Part shown: one piece after another, positions 18,265-26,680 of the stretch
Numbering within the stretch: position 1 is the first letter of the stretch
How the letters are laid out: every line of letters starts with the position of its first letter
Source of the DNA: Streptomyces sp. DH-12
Lineage (GTDB): Bacteria; Actinomycetota; Actinomycetes; Streptomycetales; Streptomycetaceae
Assembly: GCF_002899455.1 (NCBI RefSeq)
Contig: NZ_PPFB01000001.1
Coordinates: 1,922,001 to 1,986,000 of the forward strand
Length of the DNA stretch: 64,000 nucleotides
Direction: 5' to 3'
Made by a program: the position numbers and the translations under genes
The notes under the pieces: generated by a model
Database searches by the model: none
What the model was told of the DNA's origin: nothing
What the model saw: the letters and a program-made list of their open reading frames with translations, nothing else

Positions 18265-19725
18265 TCAGTCGCGGCGGTTCTTCTTCGAGGCCGGGTCCTT
18301 GGCCTGCTTGTCGACCGCGGCCTGGGCCCGCTTGAGCCATTCCTTGGGCTGGATGCGCCGGGCCATCAGCTCGTTGGAGGCGTTCTCGATGGCGGCGCCC
18401 ATCTCGCTGTACCACTCGGTGTACAGGTAGCGGAAGGTGTTGTCGCCGGCCGCCTTGGTCGCCTCGACCGTGGACTGGGTGCCCGGCCGCAGCTCGACGC
18501 CGGGGTCGACGCCGTCCTTGAGGATGGTCAGCGAGTTGGCCTCCTTGGCGAACAGCGTCGACCACTCCCTGGAGAGCATCATCCGCATGAACTCCTTGGC
18601 CGCGGGCTGGTTCCTGGCCTTGGACGGGATGATGAAGGGCTCGCCGGAGCCGGCCCGGATCGCCTCGAACGGCAGGGCGCTGCCGGGCAGCAGCGGCATC
18701 GGCAGGAACTTCATGTCGAAGTCGTCCGGCGTCGTCTTGAGCTGCTCGTTCTCGAGCCAGGAGCCGCTGGTGATGAACGCGGCCTTGTACTGGTTCCAGC
18801 GGGTCTGCGACTCGGTGTGGGTCAGGCCGTTGGTGCCGGGCATCAAGTAGCCCTTCTCCACGACCTCGTAGATCGCCTCGATGGCCTCCGTGGCGGCGTC
18901 GGAGCCGACGAACGCCTTGGGGTCGAGGTTGTCGATCGCCTTCATGGCGTCCAGGCCGCCCTTCTTGGCGATCAGGTCCATGATGGCGACGTTGATGTAG
19001 TACGGGAACTTGCCCTGGTGGGCGAGGCCGCCGATGCCCTGCGCCTTGGCGTCCGCGCAGACGGCGAGGAAGTCCGCCCAGGTCTTCGGCGGCTCCCAGC
19101 CCTTCTCCTGGAAGAGCTTGCCGGAGTACCACAGGCCCCACACCGTGTAGATGTAGTTGAGGGCGACGACCTTGCCCTCCTGCATGCCGGTGTCGAGCGT
19201 GCCGGGGATGAGGGTGTCGCGCACCTTGGTGCCGGGGTCGTCGATCGACGGGGCGTCCAGCACCTCGGCGAGGTCCAGGAGCTGGCCGTTCCTGTACAGC
19301 ACGTCGATCGGGATCTGCTGGGCGCCGGAGTCGTCGACGATGTCCGGCGGGTTGCCGGCGTTGAAGCGGGGCTGGAGCTTGCCCGTGATCTCCTGGGTGC
19401 CGGTGTGGACCGACGTCACTCCCCATTTCTTCTCGAACGAGGCTTCCCAGGCTTTCGCGTAGTCGTCGCCGTAACCGCCCTTGAAGATGACGATGTCGAG
19501 TTTGCTGCCTTCCTTGACGCCGAAGGGGTTGGATTCGGTCGTCTCGCCCTTGTTGTCACCGGAGTCGTCCTCCCCGCCGCCGCCGCTGGCACAGGCGGAC
19601 AGGAAGCTCATCGTGGGGACGGACAGCAGGCCGAGTGCGGCGGACCGTTTGATCAGGTCACGGCGCCCCACACCACTCGTGTCACCGGTGCCGTTGCTGC
19701 CGACGGAAGTGGATCCCATGCTCAA
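18265..19725 (-). CDS. ngcE: Sugar-binding lipoprotein (NgcE-like)
   Basis: This is a 486-residue extracellular solute-binding protein of the family-1 (MalE-like) class. The N-terminus has a twin-arginine signal (GRRDLIKRSAALG) followed by the lipobox LSAC, so it is probably exported folded and lipid-anchored. Next come a Gly/Asp-rich linker and the binding fold. NgcE binds N-acetylglucosamine or diacetylchitobiose in other streptomycetes. Two in-frame ATGs (19725 and 19719) are possible starts. It is the first gene of the ngcEFG-like operon, and the 370-nt upstream region contains the DasR-like site at 19855. Confidence 0.88.
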   Translation of the reverse strand: MSMGSTSVGSNGTGDTSGVGRRDLIKRSAALGLLSVPTMSFLSACASGGGGEDDSGDNKGETTESNPFGVKEGSKLDIVIFKGGYGDDYAKAWEASFEKKWGVTSVHTGTQEITGKLQPRFNAGNPPDIVDDSGAQQIPIDVLYRNGQLLDLAEVLDAPSIDDPGTKVRDTLIPGTLDTGMQEGKVVALNYIYTVWGLWYSGKLFQEKGWEPPKTWADFLAVCADAKAQGIGGLAHQGKFPYYINVAIMDLIAKKGGLDAMKAIDNLDPKAFVGSDAATEAIEAIYEVVEKGYLMPGTNGLTHTESQTRWNQYKAAFITSGSWLENEQLKTTPDDFDMKFLPMPLLPGSALPFEAIRAGSGEPFIIPSKARNQPAAKEFMRMMLSREWSTLFAKEANSLTILKDGVDPGVELRPGTQSTVEATKAAGDNTFRYLYTEWYSEMGAAIENASNELMARRIQPKEWLKRAQAAVDKQAKDPASKKNRRD

Positions 19726-19854
19726 GTCCTCGCCTTCTCCAGGACTCAGGCGGTGAACCGGATCCTTCCCGGCACCGCGTTCGGGTCAAGCTGGGTCGTG
19801 CAGGAAGTGCGGCTGGTACGGGTCGGGTGCGGTGAAGATTGCCCCGGAGTGCCG

Positions 19855-19870
19855 ACAGGTATAGTCCACT
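19855..19870. promoter_or_regulatory. DasR-responsive-element-like site upstream of ngcE
   Basis: ACAGGTATAGTCCACT matches the dre consensus ACTGGTCTAGACCACT at 13 of 16 positions and keeps the AGG/CCA half-site cores. It lies 130 nt upstream of the ngcE start. DasR is the GlcNAc-responsive GntR repressor of amino-sugar genes in Streptomyces, so a site in front of this transporter is functionally sensible. Binding is inferred only. Confidence 0.55.
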
Positions 19871-20027
19871 TCACGCCGACGGAGCAAGATCGAATGCAAG
19901 GTTCCCCTTACGTCTTTTCCGAGTTGAGACCTCACGGAAATAAGAGCCTCGGGCGCCTTGCGCAACGGAAAAGTCCGCGCCATCGTCGGCGAATGCGCCC
20001 ATCAACCCCCTTGACATCATCGGTCAC

Positions 20028-20072
20028 TTGACCCACTACTGGTCCTTGCGTACTGCAATTGACAACGTTGTC
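20028..20072 (+). promoter_or_regulatory. Promoter and LacI-type operator of the GH92 gene
   Basis: TTGACC at 20028 and TACTGC at 20051, 17 nt apart, form a plausible promoter. Directly after it lies the perfect 12-bp palindrome GACAACGTTGTC (20061-20072), whose central CG and flanking halves have the look of a LacI-family operator. It would cover the transcription start, as expected for repression. No LacI regulator gene is in the window, so the regulator would act in trans. Confidence 0.5.
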
Positions 20073-20095
20073 CAGCGCAGGGAGGGTGCTCGCGC

Positions 20096-23000
20096 ATGCA
20101 ACAGAGGGTTCGGCACAGATGGGGAAGGGCGGTCGTCGCGGCGACCGCCCTCGCCCTTGCCGCGGGCTCGCAGGGCGTCGCCGTGGCGCTGCCCGACGCG
20201 CCGCCGGGAACCGACCGGGAGTTCGCCTCGTCGTTCGAGTCCGGGGAGCCCGCCCCGGACTGGCTGAACACCGTGGAGACGACGCGCGGCGGCGCACGCG
20301 CCTCCGGCGTCGACGGCGGCTACAGCGCCGGCATACCCGGCAACATCACCGACGACGTCACGAACGTCCGCGCGAGCGCGGAGAACACCAGCGGCCGGGA
20401 GGTGAAGGAGCACCTCGTCGACAGCCTGGCCGGCACCAAGTGGCTGGCCTTCGAGCCCACCGCCTGGCTGGAGTTCGACTTCGACGCGCCGGTCGAGGTG
20501 CTGCGCTACGCGCTCACCTCCGCCAACGACCACGAGGAGCGCGACCCGCGCGACTGGACCCTCAAGGGCTCCGCCGACGGCGAGAACTGGACGACCCTCG
20601 ACACCCGCTCGGGCGAGACGTTCGAGGAGCGCTTCCAGACGAAGACGTACCCGCTGGACGCGTCGGCCGTCGGCGCGTACCGGCACTTCCGGCTGGAGAT
20701 CACCAGGAACGGCAGCGGCAACCTGGTGCAGCTCGCCGACGTGCAGTTCGCGGCCGGCGGCGAGGACGAACCGGTCCCCGGGAACATGCTGTCGCTGGTC
20801 GACCACGGCCCGACCGGCTCCCCGACCGCGAAGGCCCGGGCGGGCTTCACCGGCCTGCGGGCGCTGCGCTACGCCGGCCGGCACCTCGCCGACGGGCGGG
20901 CGTACTCGTACAACAAGGTGTTCGACGTCGACGTGAAGGTCGAGCGGGACACCCAGCTGTCCTACCGGGTCTTCCCGTCGATGGCGGACGGCGACCTCGA
21001 CTACGACGCCACGAACGTCGCCGTCGACCTCGCCTTCACCGACGGCACCTACCTGAGCGACCTGCGCGCCACCGACCAGCACGGCTTTCCGCTCACCCCG
21101 CGCGGGCAGGGCGACGCCAAGGTGCTGTACGTCAATCAGTGGAACAACGTGGTCTCCCGGATCGGCTCGGTGGCCCGCGGCAAGACCGTCGACCGGATCC
21201 TGGTGGCGTACGACTCCCCCAAGGGCCCGGCGAAGTTCCGCGGCTGGCTGGACGACGTGGCGCTGAAGCGGGTGCGGCCCGAGCGGCCGAAGGCCCATCT
21301 GTCGGACTACGCGGTGACCACCCGCGGCACCCACTCCAGCGGCAGCTTCTCGCGCGGCAACACCTTCCCCGCGACGGCGGTGCCGCACGGTTTCAACTTC
21401 TGGACCCCGGTGACCAACGCCGGGTCGGACAGCTGGCTCTACGAGTACGCGGCGGACAACAACGACGACAACCTGCCCACGATCCAGGCGTTCAGCGCGA
21501 GCCACGAGCCGAGTCCCTGGATGGGCGACCGGCAGACCTTCCAGGTGATGCCGTCGGCCGCGGAGGGCGTGCCGGAGACCGGACGTGAGGCGCGCGAGCT
21601 GGCCTTCCGGCACGAGAACGAGACCGCCCGGCCGTACTACTACGGGGTGCGGTTCGAGAACGGCGTGAAGGCCGAGATGGCGCCGACGGACCACGCGGCG
21701 ATGATGCGCTTCACCTTCCCCGGTGACGACGCGAGCGTGATCTTCGACAACGTCACCGACCAGGCGGGGCTGACGCTGGACGAGGAGAACTCCTCCTTCA
21801 CCGGCTACTCCGACGTGAAGTCCGGTCTGTCCACCGGCGCGACCCGGATGTTCGTCTACGGCGAGTTCGACCGCAAGGCGGTCGACGGCGGCTCCCAGGG
21901 CGAGCGCGGCCACCTGCGCTTCGACGCGGGCGAGGACCGCACGGTCACCCTGCGCCTGGCCACCTCGCTGATCAGCGTCGACCAGGCGAAGGACAACCTG
22001 CGCCAGGAGATCGGGCGGAAGACCTCCTTCGAGAAGGTCAAGCGGGACGCGCAGCGCCAGTGGGACCGCATCCTCGGCAAGGTCGAGGTCGAGGGCGCCA
22101 CGCCCGACCAGCTGACCACGCTCTACTCCAGCCTCTACCGGCTGTACCTGTACCCGAACTCGGGCTTCGAGAAGGTCGACGGAAAGTACAAGTACGCCTC
22201 GCCGTTCTCGAAGATGCCGGAGCAGGACACGCCGACCCGCACGGGCGCGAAGATCGTGGACGGCAAGGTGTACGTCAACAACGGCTTCTGGGACACCTAC
22301 CGGACGACCTGGCCGGCGTACTCCTTCCTCACCCCGTCCAAGGCCGGTGAGCTGGTCGACGGGTTCGTGCAGCACTACAAGGACGGCGGCTGGACCTCGC
22401 GCTGGTCCTCCCCCGGTTACGCGGACCTGATGACCGGCACCTCCTCGGACGTGGCGTTCGCGGACGCCTACGTCAAGGGCGTCGACACCTTCGACGCGAA
22501 GGCCGCGTACGACGCGGCGGTGAAGAACGCCACCGTGGTGCCGCCGTCGTCCGGTGTGGGCCGCAAGGGCATGGCGACCTCGCCGTTCCTCGGCTACACC
22601 AGCACCGAGACCCACGAGGGCCTGTCCTGGGCCCTGGAGGGCTACCTCAACGACTACGGCATCGCCAGGATGGGCGAGGCGCTGTACGAGAAGACGGGTG
22701 ACAAGCGCTACCAGGAGGAGTCCGCGTACTTCCTCGACCGGGCGCAGGACTACGTCAACCTGTTCGACTCCGAGGCGGGCTTCTTCCAGGGCCGCGACCT
22801 CGAGGGCGACTGGCGGGTGAAGTCCTCCGCGTACGACCCCCGGGTGTGGGGCTACGACTACACGGAGACCAACGGCTGGGGCTACGCGTTCACCGCCGCC
22901 CAGGACAGCCGGGGCCTCGCCAACCTGTACGGCGGGCGCAAGGGCCTCGCCGACAAGCTGGACGAGTACCTCTCCACGCCCGAGACGGCCTCCCCGGACC

Positions 23001-23899
23001 TCAAGGGCTCCTACGGCGGCGTCATCCACGAGATGATCGAGGCGCGCGACGTGCGGATGGGCATGTACGGCCACTCCAACCAGGTGGCCCACCACGCCCT
23101 GTACATGTACGACGCGGCCGGGCAGCCCTGGAAGACGCAGAAGAACGTGCGCGAGGTGCTGTCCCGTCTCTACACCGGCAGTGAGATCGGGCAGGGTTAC
23201 CACGGCGACGAGGACAACGGCGAGCAGTCGGCCTGGTACCTGTTCTCCTCGCTCGGCTTCTACCCGCTGGTGATGGGCAGCGGCGAGTACGCCGTCGGCT
23301 CCCCGCTGTTCACGAAGATGACCGTGCACCTGGAGAACGGCCGCGACCTGGTCGTCAAGGCGCCGAGGAACAGCGCCGAGAACGTGTACGTGCAGGGGCT
23401 GAAGGTCAACGGCAAGCGGTGGAACTCCACGGCGCTGCCGCACTCGGTGATCGCCAGGGGCGGCGTGCTGGAGTTCGACATGGGCCCGCGCCCGTCGGCG
23501 TGGGGCACCGGCGAGAACGCGGCGCCGGTGTCGATCACCCAGGACGACGAGGTGCCCACGCCCCGCTCGGACGCGCTGAAGGGCGACGGCGCCCTGTTCG
23601 ACAACACCTCGGCGACCGGCGCCACGGTCACCGCGGTCGACCTGCCGGTCGAGAAGGCCGCGAAGGCGGTGCAGTACACGCTGACCTCCTCCGACCGCAC
23701 CAGGGCGCCCACCGGCTGGGTGCTCCAGGGCTCGGCGGACGGCACGGCGTGGCAGGACCTGGACCGGCGCACGGACGAGTCCTTCCGCTGGGACCGGCAG
23801 ACCCGCGCCTTCTCGGTCGCCGAGCCGAAGGCGTACGCGCACTACCGGCTGGTGCTGACCGGTGAGGCGACGCTGGCGGAGGTGGAACTGCTGAGCTGA
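20096..23899 (+). CDS. Secreted GH92 alpha-mannosidase with flanking carbohydrate-binding modules
   Basis: This is a 1267-residue exported enzyme with a signal peptide of about 30 residues (VVAATALALAAGSQGVAVA). An F5/8C/NPCBM-like module at about residues 110-225 (WTLKGSADGENWTTL) comes before the GH92 catalytic region. That region opens at about residue 400 with THSSGSFSRGNTFPATAVPHG and contains NNGFWDTYRTTWPAYSFL, ETHEGLSWALEGYLNDYG and GYHGDEDNGEQSAWYLFSSLGFYP; the last carries the usual acidic metal and catalytic residues. A second discoidin-like module closes the protein (WVLQGSADGTAWQDLD). GH92 enzymes are calcium-dependent exo-alpha-mannosidases acting on N-glycans and fungal mannans. 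A GGGAGGG ribosome site precedes the ATG. Confidence 0.93.
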   Translation: MQQRVRHRWGRAVVAATALALAAGSQGVAVALPDAPPGTDREFASSFESGEPAPDWLNTVETTRGGARASGVDGGYSAGIPGNITDDVTNVRASAENTSGREVKEHLVDSLAGTKWLAFEPTAWLEFDFDAPVEVLRYALTSANDHEERDPRDWTLKGSADGENWTTLDTRSGETFEERFQTKTYPLDASAVGAYRHFRLEITRNGSGNLVQLADVQFAAGGEDEPVPGNMLSLVDHGPTGSPTAKARAGFTGLRALRYAGRHLADGRAYSYNKVFDVDVKVERDTQLSYRVFPSMADGDLDYDATNVAVDLAFTDGTYLSDLRATDQHGFPLTPRGQGDAKVLYVNQWNNVVSRIGSVARGKTVDRILVAYDSPKGPAKFRGWLDDVALKRVRPERPKAHLSDYAVTTRGTHSSGSFSRGNTFPATAVPHGFNFWTPVTNAGSDSWLYEYAADNNDDNLPTIQAFSASHEPSPWMGDRQTFQVMPSAAEGVPETGREARELAFRHENETARPYYYGVRFENGVKAEMAPTDHAAMMRFTFPGDDASVIFDNVTDQAGLTLDEENSSFTGYSDVKSGLSTGATRMFVYGEFDRKAVDGGSQGERGHLRFDAGEDRTVTLRLATSLISVDQAKDNLRQEIGRKTSFEKVKRDAQRQWDRILGKVEVEGATPDQLTTLYSSLYRLYLYPNSGFEKVDGKYKYASPFSKMPEQDTPTRTGAKIVDGKVYVNNGFWDTYRTTWPAYSFLTPSKAGELVDGFVQHYKDGGWTSRWSSPGYADLMTGTSSDVAFADAYVKGVDTFDAKAAYDAAVKNATVVPPSSGVGRKGMATSPFLGYTSTETHEGLSWALEGYLNDYGIARMGEALYEKTGDKRYQEESAYFLDRAQDYVNLFDSEAGFFQGRDLEGDWRVKSSAYDPRVWGYDYTETNGWGYAFTAAQDSRGLANLYGGRKGLADKLDEYLSTPETASPDLKGSYGGVIHEMIEARDVRMGMYGHSNQVAHHALYMYDAAGQPWKTQKNVREVLSRLYTGSEIGQGYHGDEDNGEQSAWYLFSSLGFYPLVMGSGEYAVGSPLFTKMTVHLENGRDLVVKAPRNSAENVYVQGLKVNGKRWNSTALPHSVIARGGVLEFDMGPRPSAWGTGENAAPVSITQDDEVPTPRSDALKGDGALFDNTSATGATVTAVDLPVEKAAKAVQYTLTSSDRTRAPTGWVLQGSADGTAWQDLDRRTDESFRWDRQTRAFSVAEPKAYAHYRLVLTGEATLAEVELLS

Positions 23900-23912
23900 C
23901 CCCCGCCCACCT

Positions 23913-23941
23913 GGCGGGCCCGGACCTGGTCCGGGCCCGCC
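23913..23941 (+). terminator. Stem-loop terminator after the GH92 gene
   Basis: A 12-bp stem GGCGGGCCCGGA with loop CCTGG and a T-rich tail (CTTCTTCTT) lies 14 nt after the stop codon. Confidence 0.85.
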
Positions 23942-24017
23942 TTCTTCTTGGGCTCACCCCTGGGTTTTCCGCCGGCCACGGGTACCTCCGGAGCACCCGG
24001 TGCACCAGAATGGAGCC

Positions 24018-25982
24018 ATGACGGACTCGGGGGACTTCGACGCCGCCTGGCTGCCCGCCGCCGCGTTCCGCGCGGTCGGCACCCGGCGTTCGGTGCTGCG
24101 GGGCGTCACGGACCCCCTGGCGGACACGGTGCACGGTGAACTCGCCGACGCCTGCGCGCGGTTCGGCGGCGAGGTGACTCGGGACGGCGACGCGGTGGAC
24201 GCCGATCTGGTCCTCGAGCTCACCGGCGGTGAACCGGCCGACGAGGGTTACACACTCCAACGCGGCGGCGGTACCACGACGTTGACCGCGTCCGGCGGGC
24301 GCGGGCTGCTGTACGGGCTGTTCCACGTCGTGCGGCTCGGCGAGGACGCCTTCGCCGGGGACCTTCCGCCGCGCACCCACCGGCCCGCGCTCGCCACCCG
24401 CATGCTGGACCACTGGGACAACGTGGCCGTGCACCCGGTGATGGGGCAGGTCGAGCGCGGCTACGCCGGCGGCTCCCTGTTCTGGGCGGACGGCCGGGCG
24501 CGCGGGGACCTCGGCCGGGTGCGGGCGTACGGCAGGCTGCTGGCCGCGTGCGGGATCAACGCCGTCGCCGTCAACAACGTCAACGTGCACGCCACGGAGG
24601 CGCGGCTGCTGACCGACCGGATCGGCGACGTGGCCGCGATCGCCGGCGCCCTGCGCCCGTACGGCATCCGCACGCACCTGTCGGTCAGCTTCGCCGCGCC
24701 GATGCCGCTGGGCGGGCTGCCCACCGCCGACCCGCTGGACGAGGCCGTACGCGACTGGTGGGCGGGGGCGACCGCCCGCGTGTACGAGGCGATCCCGGAC
24801 TTCGGCGGGTACGTGGTCAAGGCCGACTCCGAGGGACAGCCCGGCCCCTTCGCCTACGGCCGCTCGCACGCCGACGGGGCGAACGTGCTGGCCGCCGCGC
24901 TGGAGCCGTACGGCGGCACGGTGCACTGGCGGGCCTTCGTCTACGACCACCGCCAGGACTGGCGGGACCGCTCGACCGACCGGGCGCGGGCCGCGTACGA
25001 CCACTTCACCCCGCTGGACGGGGAGTTCGCGGACAACGCGGTGCTCCAGGTGAAGCACGGGCCGATGGACTTCCAGGTGCGCGAGCCGGTCTCCCCGCTG
25101 ATCGGCGCGATGCCGGGGACCCGGCTCGCGGTGGAGCTCCAGGTGACCCAGGAGTACACCGGGCAGCAGCGGCACGTGTGCTGGCTGGGCCCGATGTGGA
25201 GCGAGGCGCTGCGGTTCCGCCCGGACGGCGAGGTGGCCGCCGGGCGGCTCGCGGACGGGCTGGTCGCGGTGTCCAACGCCGGTGACGACCGGTTCTGGAC
25301 CGGGCACCCGCTCGCCCAGGCGAACCTGTACACCTTCGGGCGGCTGGCGTGGGACCCGGCGGCGGATCCGGGGGCCGTCCTCGACGAGTGGACCGCCCTC
25401 ACCCACCCCGGCGCCCCGGACCGGCTGGCCGACGGGCTGCACGCGATCCTGGACGGCTCCTGGGCGACGTACGAGAAGTACACCGCGCCGCTCGGCGTGG
25501 GCTTCATGGTGCAGCCGGGCCACCACTACGGGCCGAGCGTGGACGGCTACGAGTACAGCCCGTGGGGCACCTATCACTTCGCCGACCGGGACGGCATCGG
25601 CGTCGACCGCTCCACCGCGACGGGCACCGGCTTCGCCGGGCAGTACGCCGAGCCGTGGGCGAAGCTCTACGAGTCCCCCGGCACCTGCCCCGACGAGCTG
25701 CTGCTGTTCTTCCACCACGTGCCCTACGGCCATGTGCTGCACAGCGGGAAGACGGTGATCCAGCACATCTACGACACCCACTTCGAGGGCGTGGAGGAGG
25801 CCGAGGAGGCCCGCCGGGTGTGGGCGGGCCTCGTGGACCTGGTGGAGCCGGAGCGGCACGCGCGGGTGGCCGGGCGGTTCGAGGAGCAGCTGCGCTGCGC
25901 CCGCGAGTGGCGGGACCAGATCAACAGCTACTTCCTGCGCAAGTCCGGGGTGCCGGACGCGCACGGGCGCACCATCCACTGA
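24018..25982 (+). CDS. aguA: GH67 alpha-glucuronidase
   Basis: This 654-residue enzyme releases 4-O-methylglucuronic acid from aldouronic xylo-oligomers. The acid catalyst is Glu272 in KADSEGQPGP, and the general-base pair corresponds to Asp351 (KHGPMDFQVREP) and Glu379 (LQVTQEYTG). There is no signal peptide, so it is intracellular, which fits uptake of whole aldouronates by the transporter encoded nearby. The ATG at 24018 has GGAG 4 nt upstream; an ATG at 24000 is possible but lacks a site. Its 3' end overlaps the convergent DUF624 gene by 55 nt, an unusual tail-to-tail overlap. Confidence 0.94.
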   Translation: MTDSGDFDAAWLPAAAFRAVGTRRSVLRGVTDPLADTVHGELADACARFGGEVTRDGDAVDADLVLELTGGEPADEGYTLQRGGGTTTLTASGGRGLLYGLFHVVRLGEDAFAGDLPPRTHRPALATRMLDHWDNVAVHPVMGQVERGYAGGSLFWADGRARGDLGRVRAYGRLLAACGINAVAVNNVNVHATEARLLTDRIGDVAAIAGALRPYGIRTHLSVSFAAPMPLGGLPTADPLDEAVRDWWAGATARVYEAIPDFGGYVVKADSEGQPGPFAYGRSHADGANVLAAALEPYGGTVHWRAFVYDHRQDWRDRSTDRARAAYDHFTPLDGEFADNAVLQVKHGPMDFQVREPVSPLIGAMPGTRLAVELQVTQEYTGQQRHVCWLGPMWSEALRFRPDGEVAAGRLADGLVAVSNAGDDRFWTGHPLAQANLYTFGRLAWDPAADPGAVLDEWTALTHPGAPDRLADGLHAILDGSWATYEKYTAPLGVGFMVQPGHHYGPSVDGYEYSPWGTYHFADRDGIGVDRSTATGTGFAGQYAEPWAKLYESPGTCPDELLLFFHHVPYGHVLHSGKTVIQHIYDTHFEGVEEAEEARRVWAGLVDLVEPERHARVAGRFEEQLRCAREWRDQINSYFLRKSGVPDAHGRTIH

Positions 25983-26680
25983 GGGCGGGAGCGGCCTCGG
26001 ACCGTGAAGTGGTCCCGGGTCTCCTCGATCACCGGGCGGCTGCCGCGCAGCAGCGACAGCAGCAGCGGCGCGGCGAGCAGGGCGGGCAGCGCCTCGGTGA
26101 GCAGGGCGGTGCCGGCGGCCGTGAGGACCAGCAGCGACAGGGCGCCCGCGGTGGTCCGGGGGCGCCGCGCCAGGAAGTACGCGGCGAGGCGGGCGGTGTC
26201 GCGGGCGCGGAAGGCGAACAGGGCGGTCAGCACCAGCGCGTGGGCGCCCCACAGCAGGCTCCCGACGCCGATGACGGCGAGCAGGAACGCCCACCAGCCG
26301 GGCAGCCCGGTGGCCGGGAAGTGGGTGAGGGTGAACGCGATGACCGTGAGCCAGCCGAGCAGCGGCGTCCACAGCTTCAGCGCGGGGACGGCGTTGATCC
26401 GCCAGCCGCGCAGGAAGGCGCGGGCCGGGCGGAGTTCGGTGAGGTCACCGCTGCGGTGGTGCAGGGCGTAGAGGGCCGCGGCGGCGGACGGGCCGAGGGG
26501 CAGCAGACAGAGGGCGGCGAGCGGCAGGTTGGCGGGGTCGGGGGCGAGCAGGAAGAGACCGGCGAGGCCCGGCGCCGCGGTGAGCAGCAGCAGGGCCTCG
26601 ACGGTGACGAGCGTGTGGATCAGCGCGGCGGCCCGGGAGAGCGGGCCGGTGCCGAAGGCGTCGGCGCGTACCGTGCTCAC
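25928..26680 (-). CDS. DUF624 (YesL-like) membrane protein
   Basis: This is a 250-residue protein with about five or six hydrophobic helices and the charged RARAFLRGWR and ARRPRTTAG loops seen in YesL/DUF624 proteins. Such genes commonly accompany oligosaccharide transporters of the LplABC/YesOPQ type, but their function is unknown. The GTG start at 26680 overlaps the GH39 stop by 4 nt, so it is the last gene of the five-gene operon reading left from 31.8 kb. Its C-terminal end overlaps the 3' end of the GH67 gene on the other strand. Confidence 0.78.
   Translation of the reverse strand: MSTVRADAFGTGPLSRAAALIHTLVTVEALLLLTAAPGLAGLFLLAPDPANLPLAALCLLPLGPSAAAALYALHHRSGDLTELRPARAFLRGWRINAVPALKLWTPLLGWLTVIAFTLTHFPATGLPGWWAFLLAVIGVGSLLWGAHALVLTALFAFRARDTARLAAYFLARRPRTTAGALSLLVLTAAGTALLTEALPALLAAPLLLSLLRGSRPVIEETRDHFTVRGRSRPQWMVRPCASGTPDLRRK

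Noticed and set aside
20036..23842. 1268-codon minus frame opposite the GH92 gene
   Set aside because: Pure antisense mirror of a GC-rich gene. The plus-strand frame has a signal peptide and GH92 motifs; the mirror has none.
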